Positions 36,722 through 45,183 of a stretch of 64,000 nt of DNA are shown here, piece by piece. The stretch is from Puniceicoccaceae bacterium 5H (GTDB lineage: Bacteria; Verrucomicrobiota; Verrucomicrobiia; Opitutales; Oceanipulchritudinaceae): the NCBI GenBank assembly GCA_009772895.1, contig WOUP01000002.1, positions 406,264 to 470,263 on the forward strand, read 5' to 3'. Position 1 is the first letter of the stretch. Every line of letters starts with the position of its first letter. Below the pieces are notes generated by a model. That model was not told the DNA's origin and did no database searches. It saw nothing but the letters and a program-made list of their open reading frames with translations. The position numbers and the translations under genes are program-made.

Positions 36722-39022
36722 CTACTCCCGTGGGCCGCGAAAGACGTAGGTGCCGCCGGGGATTTCGACGATCTGGTAGCCGTTCGCCGGACCGACTATC
36801 CGCACGGCTTCGGCGGCGTCCAGCGTAGTGTTGCCTTCGGTCAGGTCTTCGACCGTGTCGCCCGGCAGCCAGACCTCAGCGGTGGTGTTGGCGGGGATGG
36901 AAACCTCCAGGGTATAGCGACCGTCCTTTGCCTGCCAGCGCGTGCGGATTGGCCCGCGAATGGTCGGCGTCTGGAGGTCCAGCGACGCAAGCCCGTCTGG
37001 CTGGGGCTGGATGCGCACGCGGCGGAAGGCTGGCTCCAGCGGTTGAATGCCCATCGTGCGGCGCGGCAGAATGTTGGCCGGCGCGCTGCCCCAGGCGTGG
37101 TTCCACGTCAGGTTGGGCTTGTAGATCTCGTCCCAGGCCTCGGTTGTCATGGTCGAGCCCACGCGCAACATATTGAGCCAGCTGCGCCGCGAATCGCTGG
37201 TCATCAGGTCCAGCGCGTAGGCGCTTTCGCCCGCGTTATAGAGCGCCTCGAGCAGGTACTGGGCGCCGTACACGCTGCAGGCCATGCCCCGACGCTTGAG
37301 GTGCGCCGCAACCGAGGGCACGTATTTTTCAGGCACCAGACCAAAGGCGAGCGGGAACATGTTGGCGTGCAGCGAAGCGTGCTCCGTGCCGAGGCCGTCG
37401 ACGTAGACCCCGCGTTCGGGGTCGAGCAGCAACCGGTTGAAGGCCGCCTTCACCTGCGCCGCGCGCTCGCGCAGGAAAGCTGCATCTTCGTCGCGGTCGA
37501 CCGCCTCCGCCAGATCCGCCATCTGTCGCAAGGCGTGGTAGTGGAAGGCGTTGACCACTGTGTTGATGTCCTCAAAGACGTAGCCGTCGCGCTCGCCCTG
37601 CACCGTCGTGCCCTGGTGAGAGCCGCTGGCGGCCTTGCCTCCGGTGCCGGGCGGCCAATCGACGATGTCGCGGATGTCGGTGCCCTCGGCGTGGATCGAG
37701 CGGAGGAAATCGTCCGTCACGCGGCCCGTGCGGGTGCTGATCAGGCCGTCTTCGCGCGCCAGTGCCAGCAGCGTCTTGGCGCGTAGCTCGGCATAATGGG
37801 CTTCGATGAACTCGGTATCGCCGGTGTACCGGTAGTCCGCCCACGCCATCATCACGGTGTGCATCTGCCACTCGGTGGGCCAGGACGGATTGTAGAGCAG
37901 AAAGTCGAGCGTGTAGCGGGCCACGGCGTATTCGCGGTCGACGGAGTAGTGCCCTAGTTGCTGAATGTAGCTGTCGGCCTCGTAGGGCATGCGCTCGCGA
38001 TTACCGTCGAGGTAGAGCGAGAGAAACGGAGTGGCCTCCAGCGTATAGGCGCAGAGCTGCCAGACCGCGTCGAGATCGGTATCGCTGCTGGCAAAGTGGG
38101 CGCTGTCTGCATCAAAGGGGTGAAAGAGCGCGACCTGCGTCAGCCCGGTGACGCGCGTCTGCGGGGAGGCCTCAATCTCGACATAGCGAAAGGGCATGAC
38201 CTCGGGCAGATGCGCGGGCAGCACCTGACTGTTGGGGTAGTGTGAGACGTGACGCGGCAGCTCCACGAGGTAGGTGTGCCGGCCCTCCTGCAAGGGCAAC
38301 TCGAGGCGCTGGTAGCCGATGTTGGACGCGCCCGGGTGTTTGTCGACCGCCTGGTCTTCCGTCTTGCGCTCGCCAAGGTAAATCACCAGCGCTTCGCCGG
38401 GCTCGGGGGCTTCGACCGTCACCCGCAGGGTGCCGAAGGCGGCCCGGCCGAAGTCCGCGAAGGTGCGCCTGTCCTGCGTCTGCGTAAAGACCACCGGCTC
38501 TATGTCCCGGTAGTCCGCCCGTTGGCGATCTTCGAGCACCCAGCTGCCGGCGCGATTCTGCACCCATTGGCTTTGCCCGGGGAAGGCGTCGTCCGCACCC
38601 GCGAAGGTGCCGGTCTCGAAAGCCTGGGGCTTGCTGTAGGCGCTGACTTCGCCCGTGGCGTTCCAGGTGCGCACCTTCCACCAGTAGCGCGTTTGCGGGG
38701 TCAGGGGTTCGCCGCCGTAGGTGCGGTTGATGGATTGGGCGGTCGCGACCTTGCCGGAGTCCCACACGTCGCCGGTGTCCTCGGCCAGCTTTGCGGGGCT
38801 GGAGGCGACCAGAATCTGGCAGGCCGACTGGATTGCGCCGCGCTGAGGGTCGTTGACGATCCAGCCAAACTCCGGCTGCGCATCGGTGATGACGGCGCGC
38901 TCCGGGTAGCGCAACAGCTCGCACAACAGGCCCTGCGGCGGCCCTGGCGGCGCAGCATGGGTGGTGGCGAGCGTGAGCAAAGCACTCGTGACAAACAGGG
39001 GACGGAGCAGGCGGTGGATCAT
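36722..39022 (-). CDS. Alpha-L-rhamnosidase (GH78), secreted
   Basis: Removes terminal alpha-L-rhamnose from glycans or glycosides. 766 residues from the ATG at 39022, which yields a signal peptide (LLRPLFVTSALLTLATTHA). The N-terminal fibronectin-like and beta-sandwich domains (about 30-330) contain TRYWWKVRTWNATGEVSAYS. The (alpha/alpha)6 catalytic domain begins near 335 with DGNRERMPYEADSYIQQLG, where the acidic residues of the GH78 active site lie. The C-terminal beta-sandwich has WNHAWGSAPANILPRRTMGI. An in-frame start 46 codons upstream is rejected because it hides the signal peptide. A TonB receptor gene lies upstream on the same strand, separated by a terminator. Confidence 0.93.
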   Translation of the reverse strand: MIHRLLRPLFVTSALLTLATTHAAPPGPPQGLLCELLRYPERAVITDAQPEFGWIVNDPQRGAIQSACQILVASSPAKLAEDTGDVWDSGKVATAQSINRTYGGEPLTPQTRYWWKVRTWNATGEVSAYSKPQAFETGTFAGADDAFPGQSQWVQNRAGSWVLEDRQRADYRDIEPVVFTQTQDRRTFADFGRAAFGTLRVTVEAPEPGEALVIYLGERKTEDQAVDKHPGASNIGYQRLELPLQEGRHTYLVELPRHVSHYPNSQVLPAHLPEVMPFRYVEIEASPQTRVTGLTQVALFHPFDADSAHFASSDTDLDAVWQLCAYTLEATPFLSLYLDGNRERMPYEADSYIQQLGHYSVDREYAVARYTLDFLLYNPSWPTEWQMHTVMMAWADYRYTGDTEFIEAHYAELRAKTLLALAREDGLISTRTGRVTDDFLRSIHAEGTDIRDIVDWPPGTGGKAASGSHQGTTVQGERDGYVFEDINTVVNAFHYHALRQMADLAEAVDRDEDAAFLRERAAQVKAAFNRLLLDPERGVYVDGLGTEHASLHANMFPLAFGLVPEKYVPSVAAHLKRRGMACSVYGAQYLLEALYNAGESAYALDLMTSDSRRSWLNMLRVGSTMTTEAWDEIYKPNLTWNHAWGSAPANILPRRTMGIQPLEPAFRRVRIQPQPDGLASLDLQTPTIRGPIRTRWQAKDGRYTLEVSIPANTTAEVWLPGDTVEDLTEGNTTLDAAEAVRIVGPANGYQIVEIPGGTYVFRGPRE

Positions 39023-39090
39023 GAACGGGGTGGGGTGACGGGGCCACCATAAGGCACGGTAGCGGGAGGTCCACGGAAATTGACCGTCTG

Positions 39091-39128
39091 AAAACAGAGC
39101 GGGCGCCCCATGGCAAAGGGCGCCCGCT
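39091..39128 (-). terminator. Terminator of the 39-41 kb TonB receptor gene
   Basis: Perfect 11-bp stem AGCGGGCGCCC/GGGCGCCCGCT with a 9-base loop. On the minus strand it is followed by TCTGTTTTC, 28 bases after the receptor stop. Confidence 0.85.
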
Positions 39129-39156
39129 ACTGACTGGCTGCTGTTGTCCTGACGAA

Positions 39157-41295
39157 TCAATAACTGTAGGTGTAACGCACGGAGGCGTTACGGCCCTCCA
39201 GCGGATAATCGAGCTTTTCGTAATAGTACGCGTCGCTCAGGTTGTTCAGGTAAAGGCTCACCTTGTGGTGCTCGTCGATGCGGTAGGCGAAGCTCCAGTC
39301 GAACACCCAGTAGCTGGGATACTCATACCAATCGCCGCCGTAGTTGTCGTCGTAGGTATAATCCTTGTCCCAGCGATTGCCGTTGTAGCGCGCGTTGAAG
39401 CGCGTGGAAAAGCCCCGGATGCCGTAGTCGAGCGCCAGGTTGCCCTTCCATTCGGCGACGTTCTTGACCGGTTCGGTGCCGGCCTCGAGGTAGACGGTGG
39501 CTTCGTCCATCCACGTGAGATTGGCGGTGAAATCCAGCGTGCCCGGGATGGCGTCGACCAGGCTGTCGATGCTGAAGCGGCTCGTCAGCTCCACGCCCTG
39601 CATCTTCTGCGACTCGGCGTTGACGTAGGTGTAGAGGCGGCGCTCCTTGCCGTCGCTGCCCGCGGGCTCAGTCTCGCCTGTGTCGACGTTGACGATGCGG
39701 TCGTCGACCTTGGTGTGAAAGAAGGTGGCGTCGAGCGTGAGGAAGGTGTTGGCGTATTCCAGCCCGGCGTCCCACGTCACACTCGTCTCGGGATCGAGGT
39801 TTTCGTTGCCGCGGCTCACCCGGTAGTAGCTGGAGTATTCCGACTCGTAGTAGCCGGCGACCTCCCGGGCATCCGGGGCGATGAAGGCAGTGCCGACGGA
39901 GCCGTGCAGGCGCCAGCCGGGCGTGAACTTCCAGACGATGCCGGCGCGCGGGCTGAACTGGTCGAAGTCGTCCGTGCCCCCCGCATACTGGTAGCTCGTC
40001 TGCTCGTAATCCGAAGCTTCGACGGTGGTCGAAATCCAGTCGTAGCGACCGCCGAGATTGAGGATCAGGGTATCGTCGAGGTAGCGGTTGAGCGATTCGG
40101 CGTAGAGCCCGTATTTATCGCGGCTGTAGTTCGGCACGTAATAACTGACGACTGCGCCGGAGCTGTCTCGGGCCACGTGCGCCTCCTCCTGATTCATGAA
40201 GTCGAAGCCGAGCAGCAGATCGTTCTGCTCGGTGAACGACCAGAAATCCTGCAGCTGCGCGCCCCACTCCTGAATGTCCGTATCGGTGCGGCGACCCCGG
40301 TAGTAAGATGAGGCGGCGTCGGGCGAGTAGACCTGCAGGCCGTCCATGTCGTTGAAGTAAAGCTGTCCGGTCAAGCGGTGGTCTTCGACCTGACCGGTCA
40401 GATCCACACTGCCGCCCTGGCGCAGGAAGTCGCGCGTGCTGGGATCGGCGGCGTCGAACTTCTGCTCGGAGAGCGGCCCCGGCATGCCCGTGTCGTCCTG
40501 ATCGCTGAAGTCGTAGTTTACGTTCAGCTTCCAGTCGTCGTTGAAGCGATAGCCCAGCCGCGCGCTGCCGTTGAGGCGGGAAAATTCGGTGTTTTCGTAG
40601 GTGCCGGAGCCATTGGCACCGGTCTCGTAGGCATCGCCGTCGCCAAACTGGTAGTCGTCGCCCCGGTCGATCCAGTCGAGCGAGAAATCGAAGTCCAGTT
40701 GCTCCGTCAGGCCGCCGCCCAAGCGCAGCCCGGCCTCGTAAGTCTCGTAGCTGCCGTAGCCGACAAAGGCCGAGCCGCTCAGCTCACCCGTGGATTTGCG
40801 TGTGATGACGTTGATGACGCCGCCCATGGCCGAAGCGCCATAGAGGGCGGAGGCGGGCCCCTTGAGCACTTCGATGCGCTCGATGTTGCTCGTGGGCAGA
40901 TTGCCCAGGCTGGTCGAGACAGGGCGTCCGTCGATCAGCAGCAGCACGCGCGGGTTGGTCTCGTTGCCGTATTGCGGGCGGAAGCCGCGCACCGAGACGC
41001 CCGAAGTGCCGCCCGGATACTGGATCACGTCCACCGATGAGGTGCTTTTGAGCAAGTCCGTGCCGAAGGTTGCGTGCGTCAACTCGATGTCGTCGGCGGT
41101 GACGATATCGACCGACTGCGCCACCCGGCTGGCTTCGACCGGCGTGCGGTGAGCCGTCACCACTTGCGCCGGCAAATCGACGACCGGCCTGTCGCCTTCC
41201 TGTGCTGCCATCGTGCCCGCGAGGCTGAGCGGCAGGCTGGCGAGGCCGAGGCGCCGCCAGAAGGAGAAGGAATCTATTTTGCTGCTTATTGACAT
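39157..41295 (-). CDS. TonB-dependent outer-membrane receptor (siderophore/cobalamin-receptor size class)
   Basis: A 712-residue receptor from the ATG at 41295. The signal peptide is WRRLGLASLPLSLAGTMAAQ. A Ton-box-like VVDLPAQVVTAHRTPV starts the mature protein. The plug (about 50-165) has GVSVRGFRPQ, NPRVLLLIDGRPVSTS, IERIEVLKGPASALYG and GGVINVITRKS. The barrel ends in aromatic SVRYTYSY. The size and plug are of the BtuB/CirA/FepA kind, in contrast to the larger glycan-type receptor at 25-28 kb. Its leader (119 bases) shows no cobalamin-riboswitch consensus, so the ligand remains open. Confidence 0.93.
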   Translation of the reverse strand: MSISSKIDSFSFWRRLGLASLPLSLAGTMAAQEGDRPVVDLPAQVVTAHRTPVEASRVAQSVDIVTADDIELTHATFGTDLLKSTSSVDVIQYPGGTSGVSVRGFRPQYGNETNPRVLLLIDGRPVSTSLGNLPTSNIERIEVLKGPASALYGASAMGGVINVITRKSTGELSGSAFVGYGSYETYEAGLRLGGGLTEQLDFDFSLDWIDRGDDYQFGDGDAYETGANGSGTYENTEFSRLNGSARLGYRFNDDWKLNVNYDFSDQDDTGMPGPLSEQKFDAADPSTRDFLRQGGSVDLTGQVEDHRLTGQLYFNDMDGLQVYSPDAASSYYRGRRTDTDIQEWGAQLQDFWSFTEQNDLLLGFDFMNQEEAHVARDSSGAVVSYYVPNYSRDKYGLYAESLNRYLDDTLILNLGGRYDWISTTVEASDYEQTSYQYAGGTDDFDQFSPRAGIVWKFTPGWRLHGSVGTAFIAPDAREVAGYYESEYSSYYRVSRGNENLDPETSVTWDAGLEYANTFLTLDATFFHTKVDDRIVNVDTGETEPAGSDGKERRLYTYVNAESQKMQGVELTSRFSIDSLVDAIPGTLDFTANLTWMDEATVYLEAGTEPVKNVAEWKGNLALDYGIRGFSTRFNARYNGNRWDKDYTYDDNYGGDWYEYPSYWVFDWSFAYRIDEHHKVSLYLNNLSDAYYYEKLDYPLEGRNASVRYTYSY

Positions 41296-41351
41296 CTTTT
41301 TGCCATTCACCTGGCTGAAACTTCCGAGGTGACATGGGAGTGTCAATAAGA

Positions 41352-41394
41352 AAGCCTGCTCAGGCATCAGGCGTCGGGACGGATTAGCAGGCTT
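41352..41394 (-). terminator. Probable terminator after the alpha/beta hydrolase
   Basis: Inverted repeat AAGCCTGCT...AGCAGGCTT (9 bp, loop 25). On the minus strand it is followed by TCTTATT, 20 bases past the hydrolase stop. The long loop makes it less certain, and it also sits in the leader of the TonB receptor gene. Confidence 0.5.
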
Positions 41395-41414
41395 GATGGC
41401 AGGGCGTGCGCTAC

Positions 41415-42197
41415 CTACTGGGCGAAAGCTTCGAGCTGCTCAATGAAAACGTCGACGTTGTCGAAGTGCACGTTGTGCCCGGCCTGGGGGATGACCTCGA
41501 CCCGGGCCTGCGGGAAGTGCGTCGCAATGGCCGGCCGGTGCTTGTCCTGAATGAAGCGGGAGTTTTCGCCCTTGAGAAAGAGGGTGGGGCCGTCGAACCG
41601 CTGAGAGTCCTTCAGCCCGGCCTGGAAGAGGTCCGGCAGGGATTCCTCGAGCACGGGCAGGTTGATCGTCCAGTAAAAGTCCTTGGACTGGGGATCGCGG
41701 TCCAGATTGGTCAGCAAAAACTGGCGGAATGCCCAGTCGGGCACGTCGTTTTCGAGCTTGAGGGCCGCGTCACCCCGGGTGTTGAGGCTCGCGAGGTCCA
41801 GCTTGCGCATGGCGGCAAACTCGTGCTGCCAGCGCGGCGGGGCGGCGACGGGTGAGATGTCGGCCACGGTGAGGGTGCGCACGCGTTCGGGGCTTTCGCA
41901 GGCCAGCCGCATCGCGGTCTTGCCGCCCATGCTGTGCCCGACCAGGTGCACTTGGTCCAGGCCCTGACGATCCAGCCACGCCCGCACATCGGCAGCGAGG
42001 GCGGCGTAGTGCATGGTGTCGTGGTGCGGGCTTTGGCCGTGATTGCGCAGGTCGAGCGCATACACGTCGTACTGCTCGGCCAGGCGCTTGCCGACTTGCA
42101 TCCAATTGCGGGAGGAGCCCAGCAGCCCGTGCAAAAGCACCAGCGGCGGGCGTCCCTGTTGACCAAAATCGCGGTGGAAAAGCTCCACGGTATCCAT
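41415..42197 (-). CDS. Alpha/beta-hydrolase (YbfF-like esterase)
   Basis: A 260-residue cytoplasmic hydrolase. The oxyanion-hole segment is LVLLHGLLGSSRNW, the nucleophile elbow is VGHSMGGKTA, and the catalytic His is in PQAGHNVHFDN near the C-terminus. The Asp/Glu member is expected near GPTLFLKGENSRF. The LDLRNHGQSPHHDTMHY block is typical of the YbfF/abhydrolase-11 group of small acyl esterases. No signal peptide. The substrate is unknown. It follows the MscS gene by 63 bases on the same strand. Confidence 0.87.
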   Translation of the reverse strand: MDTVELFHRDFGQQGRPPLVLLHGLLGSSRNWMQVGKRLAEQYDVYALDLRNHGQSPHHDTMHYAALAADVRAWLDRQGLDQVHLVGHSMGGKTAMRLACESPERVRTLTVADISPVAAPPRWQHEFAAMRKLDLASLNTRGDAALKLENDVPDWAFRQFLLTNLDRDPQSKDFYWTINLPVLEESLPDLFQAGLKDSQRFDGPTLFLKGENSRFIQDKHRPAIATHFPQARVEVIPQAGHNVHFDNVDVFIEQLEAFAQ

Positions 42198-42260
42198 CTC
42201 CTACGGGTGGAGCAGGTGGCGCGCCGGCGCAAGGTTATACGCGGCTTTGAGCGACGGGGC

Positions 42261-43595
42261 TCAGGCTCCCGGGCCTTCGCCCTGACGCGCGCCGTCGGGC
42301 CCGGCCTCGCGGGAGGCGCCTTCGCCCTGACGGGCATGCTGTTGGGGCCGCGGCTCCTCGTCGCCGACCATGCGGACGCGGATGGCGTCGGGCGAGCGCA
42401 GGTGCACGTCGTTTTGCGGGAAGGGGATTTCGATCGCGTGTTCCTTGAACAAGTCCCAGATGCGGAAGTAGAGCGCGCTCTTGACGTTGCTGACGCCGTT
42501 GGCGGGGTCGTTGATCCAGAAGCGCAACTCGAAGTCGACCGAGCTGTTGCCGTAGCCGACCATGAAGCAGACTGGCTTGGGCGACTTGAGCACGCGTGGC
42601 ACTTCCTCGGCCCCTTGCAGGATCAGCTTGCGCACCAGGTGCACGTCGCTGCTGTAGCTCACCCCGATGGGCAGGTGGATTCGCACATTGTCGTGCGAAT
42701 ACGACCAGTTGATGACCCGTTGCGTGATGAGGTCTTCGTTCGGGATCAGGTGCTCCTTGCCATCGCGCGTGATGACGGAGACGTAGCGGCCCTTGAGGTT
42801 GTTGATCCAGCCGAAGGTGCCCTCGATCTCGATCACGTCGCCCGGCTTGATCGAGCGGTCGGCGAGCAGGATGAAGCCGCTGACCAGATTGCTGATGACC
42901 TTCTGCAGGCCAAAGCCCAAGCCGAGGCCGAGGCCACCGCCGAGAACCGTCAGCAGCGTGATGTCGAGCCCCATGGCGTCGCAGGCTGCGAGCCCGGCCA
43001 CGATGAGTAGCGCGATGCGGATCAGCTTGCCCGTCAGCACCTTCAGAGAGGGGCTCAAGTCGAACGCGTTGAGGCGCTTTTCAATCAGGTTACCCAGCCC
43101 GAAGCCGACCCAGAGCGCCACCAGGAGCACGATGATGCCGTTGAGCACGCCCAGCATGTTGATGTAGAGCGTGCCCATCGCGAAGTGAAGGCTCTCCAGA
43201 TGCGCCTTGATCAGGCGGATCGGCGGCAGCAACAGCTCGGCCGTCAACAGGTAGACTACCAACCGCGCGGCACGCGAGAGGTGCAGATCTGGAATGCGGC
43301 GGCCGACGAGGCCCACCAGCACCCAGACGAGTACCAGAAAGGAGAAACGCCAGACGAGATCGCTCGCCTGCCCGAATACCGTGAGCACCGCCCCAGCGAT
43401 GCCGCTGCCGAAGGTGACCGCCAGCGGTACGCCCCAGGAGGCGATAAGCATCCGGGCGCGCTCCCCCAGGCCCTCGCCCTTGCGATGGATGATCCAGCGG
43501 GCGACGCCCCAGCTGGCCAACGCCGTGGCAGTGATGACGAGGACTTCAATCGCTATCGGGCGAGATAGCAGGGCCAGAACGTCTTCAAAACGCAT
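42261..43595 (-). CDS. MscS-family mechanosensitive channel
   Basis: A 444-residue inner-membrane protein, larger than E. coli MscS (286) through extra N-terminal helices. About six hydrophobic segments lie between residues 15 and 235. The pore-lining TM3 has the Gly/Ala packing pattern GGGLGLGLGFGLQKVISNLV. The beta domain follows (LADRSIKPGDVIEI, TFGWINNLKGRYVSV, HLIPNEDLI). The alpha/beta cytoplasmic domain ends near residue 405. The final 30-40 residues are Glu/Pro/Gly-rich and unassigned. It releases solutes on hypo-osmotic shock. Confidence 0.9.
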   Translation of the reverse strand: MRFEDVLALLSRPIAIEVLVITATALASWGVARWIIHRKGEGLGERARMLIASWGVPLAVTFGSGIAGAVLTVFGQASDLVWRFSFLVLVWVLVGLVGRRIPDLHLSRAARLVVYLLTAELLLPPIRLIKAHLESLHFAMGTLYINMLGVLNGIIVLLVALWVGFGLGNLIEKRLNAFDLSPSLKVLTGKLIRIALLIVAGLAACDAMGLDITLLTVLGGGLGLGLGFGLQKVISNLVSGFILLADRSIKPGDVIEIEGTFGWINNLKGRYVSVITRDGKEHLIPNEDLITQRVINWSYSHDNVRIHLPIGVSYSSDVHLVRKLILQGAEEVPRVLKSPKPVCFMVGYGNSSVDFELRFWINDPANGVSNVKSALYFRIWDLFKEHAIEIPFPQNDVHLRSPDAIRVRMVGDEEPRPQQHARQGEGASREAGPDGARQGEGPGA

Positions 43596-43659
43596 CGCAA
43601 AGGGAGTTTGGGCAAATCGGCATGAGTGGCAACCTCATACCGTGAAGCGGTTAGCCATG

Positions 43660-43692
43660 AAAAAGGGGGCTCGCTTCCCATAGCGAGCCCCC
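43660..43692 (-). terminator. Terminator of the FAS1 gene
   Basis: Perfect 11-bp stem GGGGGCTCGCT/AGCGAGCCCCC, loop of 6. On the minus strand it is followed by TTTTTC, 58 bases after the FAS1 stop. Confidence 0.9.
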
Positions 43693-43749
43693 GGTCGTTG
43701 CTTCTCTTTCTCGATATTCAGTCGCTAAGTCACTCTCGAAAAGGTGCTA

Positions 43750-45042
43750 TCAGTCCGTGAGGTCCGGTAGCAACACGGTGTCGATGACGTGGATCACACC
43801 ATTGCTCGCCATGACGTTCGTCGCGGTGATGTGGGCCGAATTGTCCGTCTCACTGGTCACCATCAGTTGGCCGTCCATCATGCCGACGTCGATCGTGCCG
43901 CCGCTCAAAGTGGTGATCTCGGTGTCTAGCGGCACTTCACTCTGGTAAACCTTGCCCGGTACGATGTGGTGTTGCAGCACTTCGACCAACTGGTCGTTCG
44001 TCAGACCGGCGACGGTGTCGGAGATGGCGGCGAAAGCCGCATCAGTGGGGGCAAAAACCGTATAGTCGTCCTCGCCGGTGAGCGCGGGCACGAGGCCGGC
44101 GGCGGTCGCGGCGTTGACGAGTTCCATGAAGCCGCCCTCGGTCGCCACTTCGGCCAGATTCGGCGGGGGCATGATGACGTGGTTGATCGCGTGGATCACA
44201 CCGTTGTCGGCTTCCATGTCGGCCATATCCAGTTGCACCATGGCCTCGCCGTTGAGCATGATGCCCATGGGCGTGACTTCGATCATGATGTCGGTCCCGT
44301 TCGCGGCGGTCACATAGTAGGTGTTCATCTCGCCGGAGAACATGTCTGCGGCGTCGTAGGTGAGGTCCTCGGCGGTCAGGTAGCCCGGCACCACGTGGTA
44401 GAGCAGCACGTCTTGCAGCTCCGCCTCGCTCAGGCCGCCGACGGCGTCGGAGACTTCACTGAAGGCGGCGTCTGTCGGCGCAAACACCGTGAAGGGTCCT
44501 TCGCCGTTGAGCGTGCTGGCCAGATTGGCGTCCACGACCGCATCGACCAGGGCGGTAAAGCCGGCATCGGCGGCGACGGACGGGATTTCTTCGGCGTCGC
44601 GGCGCTGCAGCAGCAGGGGCGACATGGTGTCATAGTTGAAGAATACCCGTGGCGTCATTTCGGGGCCCTCAACGCCGACCATGTAGAGCACCCAGAAGTT
44701 TTGGTCGACCCAGAGATAGGGGTAGGTGTCGCGGTCGGTGAAGGTCCAGGCCGTGAGCCCCATGTCTTCGATATTGGGATCGTAGAACCAGACGGTCTCC
44801 GAGTTAGGGTCGGCGGAGAGGTAGATCTTGCCGTGCTCGGTGTGCCAGATCCAGTCCTCGTTGCTCAGGTCGCCGCCATCGACGGTGCGGAAGGTGCCGA
44901 ACCAGTTCTGCAGATAGGTCTGGCCGTCCATCTGCACGGTGGTGGCATCGGCAAAGGCGGGGGAGATGTTGCTGTCGAGCTGCGCGTGGACAGCCGAGGC
45001 GGTCAAGACCGCGAGAGTGGTCGAAAGGTAGAGATGTTTCAT
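43750..45042 (-). CDS. Secreted protein with two FAS1 (fasciclin) domains
   Basis: A 430-residue exported protein. The signal peptide is KHLYLSTTLAVLTASAVHA, cleaved near residue 20. An unassigned tryptophan-rich N-terminal region (40-150) contains NWFGTF, WIWHTEHGKIYL and YPYLWVDQNFWVLY. Two FAS1 domains follow at about 153-290 and 293-430. Each has GPFTVFAPTDAAFSEV-like H1 and the YHVVPG (or HHIVPG) H2 motif. FAS1 domains mediate adhesion to surfaces, matrix or polysaccharide. A probable LytTR-type direct repeat lies 80-110 bases upstream, and the LOV-kinase/LytTR-regulator genes lie directly upstream on the same strand. Confidence 0.9.
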   Translation of the reverse strand: MKHLYLSTTLAVLTASAVHAQLDSNISPAFADATTVQMDGQTYLQNWFGTFRTVDGGDLSNEDWIWHTEHGKIYLSADPNSETVWFYDPNIEDMGLTAWTFTDRDTYPYLWVDQNFWVLYMVGVEGPEMTPRVFFNYDTMSPLLLQRRDAEEIPSVAADAGFTALVDAVVDANLASTLNGEGPFTVFAPTDAAFSEVSDAVGGLSEAELQDVLLYHVVPGYLTAEDLTYDAADMFSGEMNTYYVTAANGTDIMIEVTPMGIMLNGEAMVQLDMADMEADNGVIHAINHVIMPPPNLAEVATEGGFMELVNAATAAGLVPALTGEDDYTVFAPTDAAFAAISDTVAGLTNDQLVEVLQHHIVPGKVYQSEVPLDTEITTLSGGTIDVGMMDGQLMVTSETDNSAHITATNVMASNGVIHVIDTVLLPDLTD

Positions 45043-45122
45043 AGCGTTTTAGGGTTCGCTGCACCCTACCTCACGCCACGCTATTTGCTCTTTCTTCCTC
45101 GCCAGAGGCGGCTATCGACCCT

Positions 45123-45151
45123 TTAGCGGTCGCCTGGCCAAACTGAGCGGT
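45123..45151 (-). promoter_or_regulatory. Candidate LytTR-family operator upstream of the FAS1 gene
   Basis: Read on the minus strand: ACCGCTCA, a 13-base spacer, then ACCGCTAA. The start-to-start distance is 21 bases, two helical turns. The E. coli LytTR regulator BtsR/YehT binds ACC(G/A)CT(C/T)A repeated with a 13-base spacer. The first half-site here fits that exactly and the second differs at one position. The adjacent gene at 45184 encodes a LytTR regulator. Confidence 0.6.
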
Positions 45152-45183
45152 GACCGTTCATCTGTCGCCCCGATACAGAGCCG

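Noticed and set aside
41296..41414. Riboswitch (cobalamin or TPP) in the leader of the second TonB receptor
   Set aside because: No B12-box or THI-box consensus was found in the 119 bases. The only structure is a hairpin that fits a terminator of the preceding gene.
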